Shown piece by piece: positions 8,409 through 16,645 of a stretch of DNA of 64,000 nt; positions within the stretch are counted from its first letter, which is position 1; the number at the start of each line of letters is the position of its first letter. Where the stretch lies: NCBI RefSeq assembly GCF_009765835.1, contig NZ_LMUS01000006.1:1074438-1138437 (forward strand), read 5' to 3'. The translations under genes and the position numbers were made by a program. The notes below the pieces were generated by a model. The model was not told the DNA's origin. It made no database searches and saw nothing but the letters and a program-made list of their open reading frames with translations. The DNA comes from Granulicella sp. L56. GTDB taxonomy: Bacteria; Acidobacteriota; Terriglobia; Terriglobales; Acidobacteriaceae.

Positions 8409-9584
8409 CTAAACCTTCGCTGCAGCGGCCACTGCAAGATCAGCGGCTTCCTTCATCGTCGTCCCAACCTCAAACTTCAGCCCGGATTCCTGAAGTATCT
8501 TCCGGCCCTCTTCGACATTGGTTCCTTCCAGCCGAAGGATGATCGGAATCTGCACATTCAGCTTCTTAGCCGCCGCAACGACTGCCGTTGCCAGCACATC
8601 CACACGCAGAATGCCGCCAAAGATATTGATGAAGATCGCCTTCACATTCGGGTCGCTCAGCAGAATCCCGAATGCATTCTCGATCTGTTCCTGGTTCGCG
8701 CCGCCGCCGACATCGAGGAAGTTCGCCGCCGCGCCGCCAGCATACTGAATGATGTCCATCGTCGCCATCGCCAGCCCAGCGCCGTTCACCATGCAGGCAA
8801 TCGAGCCATCCAGCTTGATATAGTTCAGCGCAAATTTGCTGGCTTCAACCTCCAGCGGATCTTCTTCCGACAGGTCGCGCAGCTCCTTCAAATCCTTATG
8901 CCGGAACATCGCATTGTCGTCGAAGTTGATCTTGCAATCGAGCGCCAGCAGCTTGCCGTCCTTCGTCGTAATAAAAGGATTGATCTCCATCAGCGTCGAG
9001 TCGGTATCGACAAAGGCCTTATAAAGACCCGTCATAAACGCGACCGCCTGGTTGATCTGTGTCGGCTGCAAGCCAAGCTTGAACGCCAGGCGCCGTGCCT
9101 GATATGGCTGAAAGCCGACCGCAGGCTCGATGTACTCCTTATAGATAGCGTCAGGAGTCTTCGCCGCGACCTCTTCAATCTCCATACCGCCAGCCTGCGA
9201 GGCCATAAACACGACCTTCGCCGAAGCCCGGTCCAGCACCAGCCCGAGATAAAGCTCGCGGTCAATCGCCGAGCCCTCTTCAATCAGTAGCCGCTGTACC
9301 TTCTGTCCGGCAGGCCCGGTCTGATGCGTCACAAGCTGCATCCCCAGAATCGCCTTCGACGCGGCGTTCGCATCTTCGAGCGTCTTCACTACCTTCACGC
9401 CGCCGCCCTTGCCGCGTCCGCCCGCATGAATCTGCGCCTTGACCACCACCGCCGCATTACCGGCGGCAAACAAACTCTTGGCAGCCGTATCGGCCTGCTC
9501 GAGCGTGGTTGCCATCTCCCCATTGGGGACGGGAACGTTGTACTTGCGAAGAATCTCTTTAGCCTGATACTCGTGAATTTTCAT
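8409..9584 (-). CDS. sucC: Succinyl-CoA synthetase beta subunit, ADP/GDP-forming
   Basis: The 391-residue protein starts [20 protein letters not shown], the standard SucC N-terminus, which dictates ATG 9584 although the frame stays open to 9689. It has the ATP-grasp fold: [31 protein letters not shown] and [11 protein letters not shown], followed by the ligase domain with [17 protein letters not shown] and [12 protein letters not shown]. It binds nucleotide and succinate, while SucD carries the phosphohistidine. The 150-base space to the divergent trpD should hold both promoters. Confidence 0.97.
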   Translation of the reverse strand: MKIHEYQAKEILRKYNVPVPNGEMATTLEQADTAAKSLFAAGNAAVVVKAQIHAGGRGKGGGVKVVKTLEDANAASKAILGMQLVTHQTGPAGQKVQRLLIEEGSAIDRELYLGLVLDRASAKVVFMASQAGGMEIEEVAAKTPDAIYKEYIEPAVGFQPYQARRLAFKLGLQPTQINQAVAFMTGLYKAFVDTDSTLMEINPFITTKDGKLLALDCKINFDDNAMFRHKDLKELRDLSEEDPLEVEASKFALNYIKLDGSIACMVNGAGLAMATMDIIQYAGGAAANFLDVGGGANQEQIENAFGILLSDPNVKAIFINIFGGILRVDVLATAVVAAAKKLNVQIPIILRLEGTNVEEGRKILQESGLKFEVGTTMKEAADLAVAAAAKV

Positions 9585-9736
9585 AGGTATTGTCGCGATC
9601 TGCCTGCCTTTGAAGTGTAGCGGACGCCAACAAGCCGTCGCAACCAAATCTCGCACACCGGTGCGGTTATCGTGCCTTCCCCCGATCATCTTGTTCGTCC
9701 CTTAATCCTGGAACAAGCGCCTGCGCTCTTGCCTAC

Positions 9737-10789
9737 ATGGCACCACCTGCTACCCTTAACCGAATGCCCCCGCAACCTCACCTCAAGCAGATCGTCGAAG
9801 GCCGCCAGACGCTTACCCGCGAGGCCGCCCGCGCCCTCATGCAGCAGATCCTCGCCGGAGAGCTGTCTGAAATACAACTTGCCGCTCTCCTCGGAGCCCT
9901 GGCTGCCCGCGGCGAAACCGCCGCCGAGATCGCCGGCTTCGTCGAAGCCATGCGCGCCGCCGCCACTCCCTTCCCTCTGAGCGATGCCGAACGGCTTCAG
10001 CTTGTAGACACCTGCGGGACCGGAGGCGATGCCAGCGGCACCTTCAACATCTCCACCGCCACCGCACTCGTCGCCGCCGCTGCCGGAGCCACCGTCGCCA
10101 AACACGGCAACCGCGCCGTCACCTCGCAATGCGGTTCAGCCGACATCCTCGAAGCCCTCGGCGTCCCCGTTGACCTCTCCCCCGCCGCAGCAGCCGCCGC
10201 TCTGCGCAAACACCGCTTCGCCTTTCTTCATGCGCCTGCCATGCACCCGGCCATGAAGGCGGTCATGCCCGTCCGCCGCGCCCTCGGCGTCCGCACCATC
10301 TTCAACGTACTCGGCCCTCTCACCAACCCCGCCGGAGCTGCCGCGCAAGTCATGGGCGTCTACTCGCCGCATCTGGTCCCGCTGGTAGCTGAAGCCATGG
10401 CCCTGCTCGGCACCCGCCACGCCTTTGTCGTCCACGGCGACACCGGCATCGGCGGAGGCCTCGATGAGCTCTCCATCAGCGCCTCCAGCCGGATCGCCGA
10501 AGTTCGCAACGGCGCGGTCACTCTCAGCACCCTCACCCCCGAAGACGCGGGCCTACACCGAGCCTCCATCGAAACCCTTCGCGGCGGCAACGCCGAAACC
10601 AACGCAGCCATTCTCGAAGCCATCTTCTCTGGCGAGCGTAGCCCACGCCGCGACATCGTCCTGCTCAACGCCGCCGCCGTCCTTGTAGCCTCCGACCTCG
10701 CACCTACCCTTAACGAAGGCGCAGCCAAAGCCGCCCACGCCATCGATAGCGGAGCCGTCAAAGACTTACTTAAAGCTCTCCGCGACTGA
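9737..10789 (+). CDS. trpD: Anthranilate phosphoribosyltransferase
   Basis: The 350-residue protein carries VDTCGTGGDASGTFNIST, the PRPP-binding loop, then AKHGNRAVTSQCGSADILEALG and RRALGVRTIFNVLGPLTNP, both diagnostic of TrpD; DELS (in GGLDELSIS) binds metal. It transfers the phosphoribosyl group of PRPP to anthranilate in tryptophan synthesis. No other trp gene is nearby, so it is a stand-alone copy, as is common in dispersed trp pathways. ATG 9737 and ATG 9764 are both possible starts; the later one gives the more usual N-terminus. Confidence 0.97.
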   Translation: MAPPATLNRMPPQPHLKQIVEGRQTLTREAARALMQQILAGELSEIQLAALLGALAARGETAAEIAGFVEAMRAAATPFPLSDAERLQLVDTCGTGGDASGTFNISTATALVAAAAGATVAKHGNRAVTSQCGSADILEALGVPVDLSPAAAAAALRKHRFAFLHAPAMHPAMKAVMPVRRALGVRTIFNVLGPLTNPAGAAAQVMGVYSPHLVPLVAEAMALLGTRHAFVVHGDTGIGGGLDELSISASSRIAEVRNGAVTLSTLTPEDAGLHRASIETLRGGNAETNAAILEAIFSGERSPRRDIVLLNAAAVLVASDLAPTLNEGAAKAAHAIDSGAVKDLLKALRD

Positions 10790-10834
10790 CGGTTGACCGC
10801 AGTGGCACTCCCAAAAGGGAGTATTATTTGGGCC

Positions 10835-11017
10835 ATGAAACGGAATGGATGGATTTACATCGCTGCGATCTTTTTCTTTAGTGCCATCAGAGATCAGTGG
10901 TTTCCCAGCTTCTTTACAATTCATCCCGCACCTCACCCTCTAGCAAACTGCGCTCTGGGTTGCATGTTTCTGGCGATCGGCATCACCCGCACACAGAAGG
11001 CGAAGAAGACTGCCTAA
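10835..11017 (+). CDS. Small membrane protein, about 60 residues
   Basis: MKRNGWIYIAAIFFFSAIRDQWFPSFF is followed by a second hydrophobic segment (ANCALGCMFLAIGITR) and a basic tail (TQKAKKTA), consistent with a two-helix inner-membrane protein. The frame is open from 10793, directly after trpD, so a longer 74-residue form is possible. I do not recognise a family. It might be expressed with trpD, but the ribosome-binding site is weak. Confidence 0.45.
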   Translation: MKRNGWIYIAAIFFFSAIRDQWFPSFFTIHPAPHPLANCALGCMFLAIGITRTQKAKKTA

Positions 11018-11069
11018 GCATCTTGCGGTAGAAACCCTCTTTATACAAACCTGCTATCTGTGTCTTCGA

Positions 11070-11085
11070 TACAATCCCGCATAGC
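11070..11085 (+). promoter_or_regulatory. Candidate -10 region of the MFS gene (TACAAT plus shared extension)
   Basis: TACAATCCCGCATAGC includes a good -10 hexamer. The same 16 bases with one change occur at 12489, upstream of the next gene, at a similar distance from the start codon. No convincing -35 hexamer is visible at 16-18 bases. Confidence 0.4.
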
Positions 11086-11106
11086 CAAAAACGCAGGAGA
11101 AGCCGC

Positions 11107-12342
11107 ATCGAAGTTCTACCCCTATCGCAAAACGAGCAGAGCACTCCCGGTTGGCAGTTCGCTGTAAGCTCCGGCATCCTGGGCTGGGTCCTCGACGCCT
11201 TCGACTTCTTCGTCGTCATCTTCCTGCTCGACGCTCTCGCCGCGCACTTCCACGTCGAAAAGCTCGCCATTGTCTGGACCATCTCCATCACCCTGGCCAT
11301 GCGCCCCGTCGGAGCTCTCATCTTCGGCGCGCTGGCTGACCGTTATGGACGCAAAAAGCCTCTCATCGCCTGCGTCATCTACTTTTCAGCCGCCACGACC
11401 CTCAGCGCCTTCGCGCCCAATTACATCATCTTCTTTGCCCTGCGCGCCCTCTACGGAATCGGCATGGGGGGCTACTGGGGCATCGGCGCATCCTTCGCCA
11501 TGGAAAACGCTCCTCGCGAGCGGCGCGGCATCCTCTCCGGCATGATGCAGGGCGGCTATCCCTTCGGCTATCTGCTTGCCGCGGTCGGTATGATGACCAT
11601 CGCACCGCACTTCGGCTGGCGTGTCATGTTCGTCGTCGGCTCATTCGTAGCGGTCGCCATCATCGGACTGACAGCCCTTTCGCCCGAGTCCGAAGCCTGG
11701 AAGATGCACCGCATGGGCTCTATCGGGAGCATCTTCAAAACCCTCTTCCAGCACAAGCGCAGCTTCTTCTACCTGCTCATGGTCATGGCCGTCATGACCT
11801 GCCTGTCGCACGGCACGCAGGACCTCTATCCCGACTTCCTCAAGACGTTGCCGAGCATCAAACACGCGCTAATCCTTGGCGTCCAGCCGCTCTACGGAAT
11901 CCCCATCGTCTACAACATCGGAGCCATCGTCGGCGCGCTCTTCTTCGGCCAGATCTCGGAGAAGATAGGCCGCCGCTACTCCATCATCGCGGCTCTTGTA
12001 GTCTCATTGCTCTCCATCCCTGCATGGGCCTTCGGAGGCTCGATGCTCATCCTCGTGCTTGGCTCGTTCATGATGCAGGCCGGAGTGCAAGGAGCCTGGG
12101 GCGTAATCCCGGCACACTTGAACGAACTCTCTCCCGACTCGGTGCGCAGCCTCTTCCCCGGCTTCGTCTATCAGCTCGGCGTCCTCATCGCCTCCCCGGC
12201 GGTCTCGTTCGAATTTCTCTTACGCGACCACTTCGGCTATCCCTGGGCGCTCACCCTCTTTGAAGGCGTGGTCATTGTCGCGTTGATCTTCATCTTCGCC
12301 TTCGGCCCCGAACAGCGAGGCCGCAGCTTCCGCCAGCAATAG
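11107..12342 (+). CDS. MFS transporter with apparent ATC start codon
   Basis: From 11107 the frame encodes 411 residues, the normal size for the family: WVLDAFDFFVVIFLLDAL is the first helix, GALADRYGRKKPL the conserved loop 2-3 motif, then GIGMGGYWGIGASFAMENAPRERRG and ten further hydrophobic helices. DAFDFF is typical of the sialate/aromatic-acid type MFS group. The first ATG (11299) would remove the first helix and part of the second. No ATG, GTG or TTG exists in frame between the stop at 11029 and 11299. AGGAG at 11095-11099 is exactly 7 bases before ATC GAA GTT, so initiation at ATC, or a mutated ATG, is the best reading. Substrate is unknown. Confidence 0.85.
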   Translation: MEVLPLSQNEQSTPGWQFAVSSGILGWVLDAFDFFVVIFLLDALAAHFHVEKLAIVWTISITLAMRPVGALIFGALADRYGRKKPLIACVIYFSAATTLSAFAPNYIIFFALRALYGIGMGGYWGIGASFAMENAPRERRGILSGMMQGGYPFGYLLAAVGMMTIAPHFGWRVMFVVGSFVAVAIIGLTALSPESEAWKMHRMGSIGSIFKTLFQHKRSFFYLLMVMAVMTCLSHGTQDLYPDFLKTLPSIKHALILGVQPLYGIPIVYNIGAIVGALFFGQISEKIGRRYSIIAALVVSLLSIPAWAFGGSMLILVLGSFMMQAGVQGAWGVIPAHLNELSPDSVRSLFPGFVYQLGVLIASPAVSFEFLLRDHFGYPWALTLFEGVVIVALIFIFAFGPEQRGRSFRQQ

Positions 12343-12367
12343 CGATAAGCGATACCTACACAACATT

Positions 12368-12410
12368 GTCATCCTGAGCGATGCGCGTAGCGCGAGTCGA
12401 AGGACCTGCG
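12368..12410. repeat. Short dispersed repeat of the CATCCTGAGCG type
   Basis: GTCATCCTGAGCG, then GCGTAGCGCGAGTCGAAGGACCTGC, resembles intergenic elements that recur in many genomes of this and other phyla. It lies between the MFS gene and the ybjQ-like gene. Only this one copy is in the window, so its repeat nature rests on recollection. Confidence 0.4.
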
Positions 12411-12488
12411 GTTGCTGTGCCTGTTCTTAATCGGTGCTATCGGTGCAAATCGGTGTTAAGACTTCCTCTCCGAACCGATGCGCCCGAG

Positions 12489-12504
12489 TACAATCTCGCA
12501 TAGC
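12489..12504 (+). promoter_or_regulatory. Candidate -10 region of the ybjQ-like gene
   Basis: TACAATCTCGCATAGC matches 15 of 16 bases of the element at 11070. It precedes AAAGGAG and the ATG at 12517. A related TACGATAGC stands before tdk at 12904. Confidence 0.4.
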
Positions 12505-12516
12505 TAAAGGAGCCTT

Positions 12517-12876
12517 ATGTCCGCCTACCCACCACCACCCATCGCCTTCGATCCCACCATGGTCACCACTGCCCTTGAGCTTCCCGGCTATCGCATCGTC
12601 CGCAATCTGGGAGTCGTCCGCGGCATCGTCGTCCGTTCGCGTTCCATCTTCGGCACCTTCGGCGCAAGCCTGCAAACCATCCTCGGCGGCAATATCACCA
12701 TCCTCTCGCAGCTCTGCGAGAAGACCCGGCAGGACGCCTTTGCCATGATGGCGCAGCATGCCTCCGAGCATGGAGCCAACGCGGTTATCAGCTTCCGCTA
12801 TGACGCCAACGAGCTGATGCAGGGCGTCACCGAGGTCCTCGCCTATGGCACAGCCGTCCTCGTCGAGCGCATCTGA
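12517..12876 (+). CDS. YbjQ-family (UPF0145) protein
   Basis: The 119-residue protein contains LPGYRIVRNLGVVRGIVVRSRSIFG, followed by TRQDAFAMMAQHASEHGANAVISFRYD and an AYGTAVLVE end. This is the pentamer-forming YbjQ/UPF0145 fold, sometimes called a heavy-metal-binding domain, whose function is not established. The usual length is about 105; the extra N-terminal segment is proline-rich (SAYPPPPIAFDP). AAAGGAG lies upstream of ATG 12517. It is followed by tdk after 39 bases, probably as an operon. Confidence 0.9.
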   Translation: MSAYPPPPIAFDPTMVTTALELPGYRIVRNLGVVRGIVVRSRSIFGTFGASLQTILGGNITILSQLCEKTRQDAFAMMAQHASEHGANAVISFRYDANELMQGVTEVLAYGTAVLVERI

Positions 12877-12915
12877 TGCGCTAAAATCCACCGCTAAACC
12901 CGCTACGATAGCTCC

Positions 12916-13515
12916 ATGACCACCGTCCCCGGCCGCATCGAAGTGATCACCGGCCCTATGTTTTCGGGCAAGTCCGAAGAGCTTATCCGCCGCCTGAAAC
13001 GAGCCAGAATCGCCCGTCAGCGCGTCGCCTGCTACAAGCCCGACATCGACCTTCGCTACCACCGCACCGCCATCGCCAGCCACAGCTCACAGACACACGA
13101 CGCCATCACCGTCGCCACTGTCGAAGATCTGAAAGCTGCGCTATTTCCGCAGCTTGGCGAGATCGACGTTATCGGCATCGATGAGGCCCAGTTCTTCGAC
13201 ACGCGCCTCATTCCGTTGTCCGTAGAACTCGTTCACCTTGGCAAGCGCGTGGTCATGGCCGGACTCGACACCACCTTCAACGCCGAGCCCTTCGGCCCGA
13301 TTCCCGCGCTGATGGCCATCGCCGACGAGGTCACCAAACTCTCTGCCGTATGCATGGTCTGCGGCCAGCCAGCGATCCATACCCAGCGGCTGGGCCAAAG
13401 CCAGGAGCTTGTCGTCGTAGGAGCCGCAGGCGTCTATGAAGCCCGCTGCCGCGCCCACTTTCAACCCTTCACCGACGAGCACCACTCCGAGCAGCTAGAG
13501 CTCCACGACCTCTAG
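12916..13515 (+). CDS. tdk: Thymidine kinase, type II
   Basis: The 199-residue protein starts with RIEVITGPMFSGKSEELIRRLKRA, whose GPMFSGKS is the P-loop of type II thymidine kinases. IDEAQFFD is the Walker B segment, and CMVCGQPAIHTQR with EARCRAHF supplies the zinc-binding cysteines of the lasso domain. It phosphorylates thymidine with ATP for nucleotide salvage. Length is in the usual range. A dispersed palindromic repeat begins at the very next base after the stop. Confidence 0.97.
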   Translation: MTTVPGRIEVITGPMFSGKSEELIRRLKRARIARQRVACYKPDIDLRYHRTAIASHSSQTHDAITVATVEDLKAALFPQLGEIDVIGIDEAQFFDTRLIPLSVELVHLGKRVVMAGLDTTFNAEPFGPIPALMAIADEVTKLSAVCMVCGQPAIHTQRLGQSQELVVVGAAGVYEARCRAHFQPFTDEHHSEQLELHDL

Positions 13516-13655
13516 AGAGGTTCTCCTTCAGATGTAGTTTTGGTGATTCGAGCAAAACGCAGATTCCCTTCGGGAATGACAAACAAGAGATGCCACATCT
13601 GTTCCCCTCTGGAATGACAAATAAAGGAAGCTACGCCTGAGAGGAAATCGCTATA
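13516..13655. repeat. Dispersed palindromic element, copy 1 (long form)
   Basis: It begins directly after the tdk stop. GGTTCTCCTTCAGATGTAG at the left pairs imperfectly with CTACGCCTGAGAGGAAA at the right, and the centre holds ATTCCCTTCGGGAAT, itself a hairpin, followed by GACAAACAA. This copy has a second, diverged centre (GTTCCCCTCTGGAATGACAA), so it looks like a tandem duplication of the inner part. Other copies are at 16034 and 39532. Confidence 0.8.
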
Positions 13656-13701
13656 AATTTGCGGGTGATCTGGAAGGCTCAAGGCGCAGCATCAACGCTC
13701 T

Positions 13702-15225
13702 TTAATGCGCCTGGAACATCTCCATCACATCTTTTTGCAGTGCCATCTGGCTTGACGGGCGGCTATAGAACATATGGCCGCCAGGATATTCCTTGACCTG
13801 CACACGGTTCGGATCACCCATCATCGGCATCTGATCGACAGTCAGGATCGAGCCCATGAACGGGCAGGAGAGATCGTTCCAGCCGTGGACGATCAGCACA
13901 TGCATCTTGGGATCGTTCGCAACTGCCTCGCGAAGCTGCTCGACTGAGCCTTTGCGTAGTTCGTCTCCGCCGTCCCACAGCCGGTTTACATTGCCGCTCA
14001 ACGCTTCATAACGCGCATCCGTCTTCCAGCCAACGGTCTGGGTCACGAAGTTGACCATCGCGGTCGTCGTGGGGGCGATGATGCTCTCAAGAATAGGATC
14101 GTTGCTGCGCTGGTCCGGGTCGTTCGGGAACGGGTCCCATGCGGTGACGTTGGGATCGTAGCGGCTGCCCAGTTTTCCCTCAGAGCGGTAGACCTCGCGC
14201 AGATAAGCCTGCGTTTCGAGCTTGCCTCCAGCACGCTTGACGAAGACGGGATCGAGGCCGGTCAGCTCGGTTACGTGCTGAATCATCTGCTGCGTCGCCT
14301 CTGGGTCGGAGCGGCCTTTCATCAGGGCAGCGGCGTAGTCGGTGCGCGTGTAGGCGATGACCGGAGCCATGGCCTCTGCGCTCAGCTTGTGCTCGCGTTC
14401 CATGTGAGCGGCGACGATCGAGGGCAGCGTCATCATCCAGGGCAGCGGAGAGAGATCGCCGTTGTCTTCAACCGTAGGGTTCAGGTAGGGCGAGACCAGA
14501 ACAACTCCGTTCAGCGCTACACCGAGTTCAGTCTGCAGATAATGCGTGACACGCGGGCCGCGGAAACCGCCGTAGCTCTCGCCGACGAAGTATTTACGCG
14601 AATCGAGACGGCCGTTTTTGACCAGCCAGTCGTAGACCGTTCTTGAGAGGTATTGAATGTCGGGAACAGTGGTGTAGAAGAGTTTTTTGGTCTGGTCCTC
14701 GGAGACGAGCGAGCGGCTGAAGCCGGTGCCGATGGGGTCGATGAAGACCAGATCGGTGAAGCCGAGCCAGGTGCCGGGATTGTCGGTCAAGGTGGCCGGA
14801 TCGGAGGGGCTGTCACCCTCCGCGCCGAAGGCTACATGCTTGGGACCGATGGCTCCGAGGTTGAGATAGACCGACGAGGCACCGGGGCCGCCGTTCATCC
14901 CGAAGGTGACGGGACGGTCCTTTCCTTCTACCGTGTAGGCCGTGTAGACGACCTCGCCGACCTTCTTGCCTTCTTTATTGTTCACGGGAAGCGTCCCCAC
15001 CGTGACGGTGTAGTGCAGCGGCTTGCCGTCAAGCTGCATCGTCTGCTGTACGTGCGCGTCCGCAGGCAGAGGAGCCAGATCAGTTTTGGGTTCGGCTGCT
15101 TTGGCTGGCTCGGGCTTCGCATCGGGAGCATCCTGCGCCTTTGCCACCGGCAGCAGGATCAGGGTTGAGGCAAACGCGAGACGCACCGCAAATCGGGACA
15201 CAGAGGAAACTCGTGACGACATCAT
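13702..15225 (-). CDS. Exported S10-family serine carboxypeptidase-like protein
   Basis: The 507-residue protein has a signal peptide (FAVRLAFASTLILLPVAKAQ) and an acidic Pro/Ala-rich linker (residues about 32-55). The alpha/beta-hydrolase core shows FGMNGGPGASSVYLNLGA (oxyanion hole), GTGFSRS, and VGESYGGFRGPRV with the nucleophile Ser; HGWNDLSCPF gives the Asp and GGHMFYSR the His. Family S10 members remove C-terminal residues from peptides, usually at acid pH, and are frequent in acidobacteria. It acts in the periplasm or outside. No co-transcribed partner is visible. Confidence 0.93.
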   Translation of the reverse strand: MMSSRVSSVSRFAVRLAFASTLILLPVAKAQDAPDAKPEPAKAAEPKTDLAPLPADAHVQQTMQLDGKPLHYTVTVGTLPVNNKEGKKVGEVVYTAYTVEGKDRPVTFGMNGGPGASSVYLNLGAIGPKHVAFGAEGDSPSDPATLTDNPGTWLGFTDLVFIDPIGTGFSRSLVSEDQTKKLFYTTVPDIQYLSRTVYDWLVKNGRLDSRKYFVGESYGGFRGPRVTHYLQTELGVALNGVVLVSPYLNPTVEDNGDLSPLPWMMTLPSIVAAHMEREHKLSAEAMAPVIAYTRTDYAAALMKGRSDPEATQQMIQHVTELTGLDPVFVKRAGGKLETQAYLREVYRSEGKLGSRYDPNVTAWDPFPNDPDQRSNDPILESIIAPTTTAMVNFVTQTVGWKTDARYEALSGNVNRLWDGGDELRKGSVEQLREAVANDPKMHVLIVHGWNDLSCPFMGSILTVDQMPMMGDPNRVQVKEYPGGHMFYSRPSSQMALQKDVMEMFQAH

Positions 15226-15360
15226 CTAATAAACATACACATTGCAGACTTTTCGTACGACGCATCGCGAGTTTTCTATGGCGTGCATCAAATCTTATTG
15301 ATCGAAGCTCTAAACTGGCAGCAGTCGCAGACCGAATCGAGCCTCAAGGGAGACAGCACC

Positions 15361-15888
15361 ATGCGCATGACCATTGGCCTACTGGCCTTAGCCACCTTCG
15401 CCGCCGCACCTGCATTCGCCAAACCCAGCAACAAGCTGGTTGTCCCTATCAAAACCAGCGAGGGCCAGGACGCGGGCACGGCAACATTCCGTCAGCTCAA
15501 GGGCGGCAAGCTCTCCGTCAAACTCAACCTTAAGAACCTTCCCTTTGGGGAACACGCCGTCCACATCCATGAGCACGCAGCCTGCGATGCGCCCGACTTC
15601 AAGAGTGCCGGTGGCCACTTCAACCCTGCGGGCAAGAAGCATGGGACGATGAACCCGGAGGGCCATCACAACGGGGACCTGCCGCAGAATGTATCCATCG
15701 GCGAGGACCACATGGGTTCGGCCAGCTTCAAGGTTGCCGACCTCTCCTTGACTCCGGGCGAGACCAACAACATTCTTGCCGGAACGGCCATCGTGGTGCA
15801 TGAGAAGGCAGACGACATGAAGACTGATCCGACCGGCAATGCGGGGAACCGGATCGCCTGCGGCGTGATCTCAGCTCCCACGCCGTAA
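15361..15888 (+). CDS. sodC: Periplasmic Cu/Zn superoxide dismutase
   Basis: With ATG 15361 (AAGGGAG at 10 bases) the protein has 175 residues and a signal peptide ending APAFA. EHAVHIHEHAACDAPDFKSAGGHFNP contains the copper ligands (HIH), the first disulfide Cys and the zinc-binding His residues; GDLPQNV, AIVVHEKADDMKTDPTGNAGNRIACGVI supplies the last copper His, the substrate-guiding Arg and the second Cys. It dismutates superoxide outside the cytoplasm. The open frame upstream of 15361 lacks family similarity. Confidence 0.96.
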   Translation: MRMTIGLLALATFAAAPAFAKPSNKLVVPIKTSEGQDAGTATFRQLKGGKLSVKLNLKNLPFGEHAVHIHEHAACDAPDFKSAGGHFNPAGKKHGTMNPEGHHNGDLPQNVSIGEDHMGSASFKVADLSLTPGETNNILAGTAIVVHEKADDMKTDPTGNAGNRIACGVISAPTP

Positions 15889-16033
15889 GGATGAGTCGGA
15901 ATTGCGAGGTACCCACCCCCCGGGGGTATTTTTCGCCTAAAGCATTTCGATTCAACTACTTGAGCGATTTAATCTCCGCAAAATATTCATTGCAAAGGAT
16001 TTAACCCCTAAAATATTGCATCGAAAAGAGTTA

Positions 16034-16135
16034 GGGAGGTTCTCCTCTAGATGTAGTTTGGTGATTCGAGCAAAACGCAGATTCCCTTCGGGAATGACAA
16101 ACAAAGGAATCTACACCTGAAAGGAAATAGCTATA
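16034..16135. repeat. Dispersed palindromic element, copy 2
   Basis: GGTTCTCCTCTAGATGTAG on the left and CTACACCTGAAAGGAAATAG on the right are imperfect terminal inverted repeats around ATTCCCTTCGGGAAT. It is nearly identical to the inner part of copy 1 and to copy 3, and it is followed at once by a terminator. Confidence 0.82.
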
Positions 16136-16166
16136 GGCCCGACGTTGATCGCCGGGCCTTTTCTTT
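16135..16166 (+). terminator. Rho-independent terminator after palindromic copy 2
   Basis: GGCCCG pairs with CGGGCC across a 12-base loop and is followed by TTTTCTTT. It could end a long sodC transcript that includes the repeat. Confidence 0.7.
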
Positions 16167-16289
16167 GCGGTACTTAAAGACTATCAAATGGCTGGAAACT
16201 CATTTGCAGATTGCATCGATTTATTTTCCGGGAAATAAGATGTTTATTTTGTGGTGGTTATAGGAACCAGCTCCGGATTTTTCCAGTGT

Positions 16290-16430
16290 TCGGGGCTTGA
16301 CACCTTTTAGGTCGGGCTTTCAGCCCTTATCAGTTCGGGGGATCGCTTACTGGGGTTCTGCCCCAGGCTGGTATAGGTCGCGCCTTTGGCGCTCGCTGGC
16401 AGATCCTGCCCCTATTGGCCACGGTATAGC
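16290..16430. repeat. Multi-hairpin GC-rich element, probably a dispersed repeat
   Basis: Three short hairpins follow each other: GGGCTTTCAGCCC, TGGGGTTCTGCCCCA and GCGCCTTTGGCGC, with the linking phrase AGGCTGGTATAGG. I recall similar chains as intergenic repeats in acidobacteria. Only one copy is present here. An alternative is a structured leader of the sigma factor operon that starts about 215 bases downstream. Confidence 0.45.
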
Positions 16431-16645
16431 GGTATTTCAAGTGTGTGTTGAACTACGGTGAATGCCGCTGCGTACAGGCATCCATGGGCGTTCTTCACAT
16501 CGCGATTCCAGCACCGGGCCGGCCAGCCGGACGTAAATCGACGCCCCGCGTACTTCCCCACTCTGGTCATGGAACCTCACATCAAACCCCCTCGGCACCA
16601 GCGCCGCGAGGTACACTTCTTCCACCACTTAAGACGCCAGAGGCA

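Larger units (their letters stand above)
15889..16645. other. Non-coding stretch between sodC and the sigma factor gene
   Basis: It holds the second palindromic repeat, a terminator, and a chain of GC-rich hairpins, each listed separately. The segment 16170-16280 is AT-rich with no feature I can name. The frame of the sigma factor is open from 16445 but the part before 16646 has no similarity to sigma factors. Confidence 0.6.
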
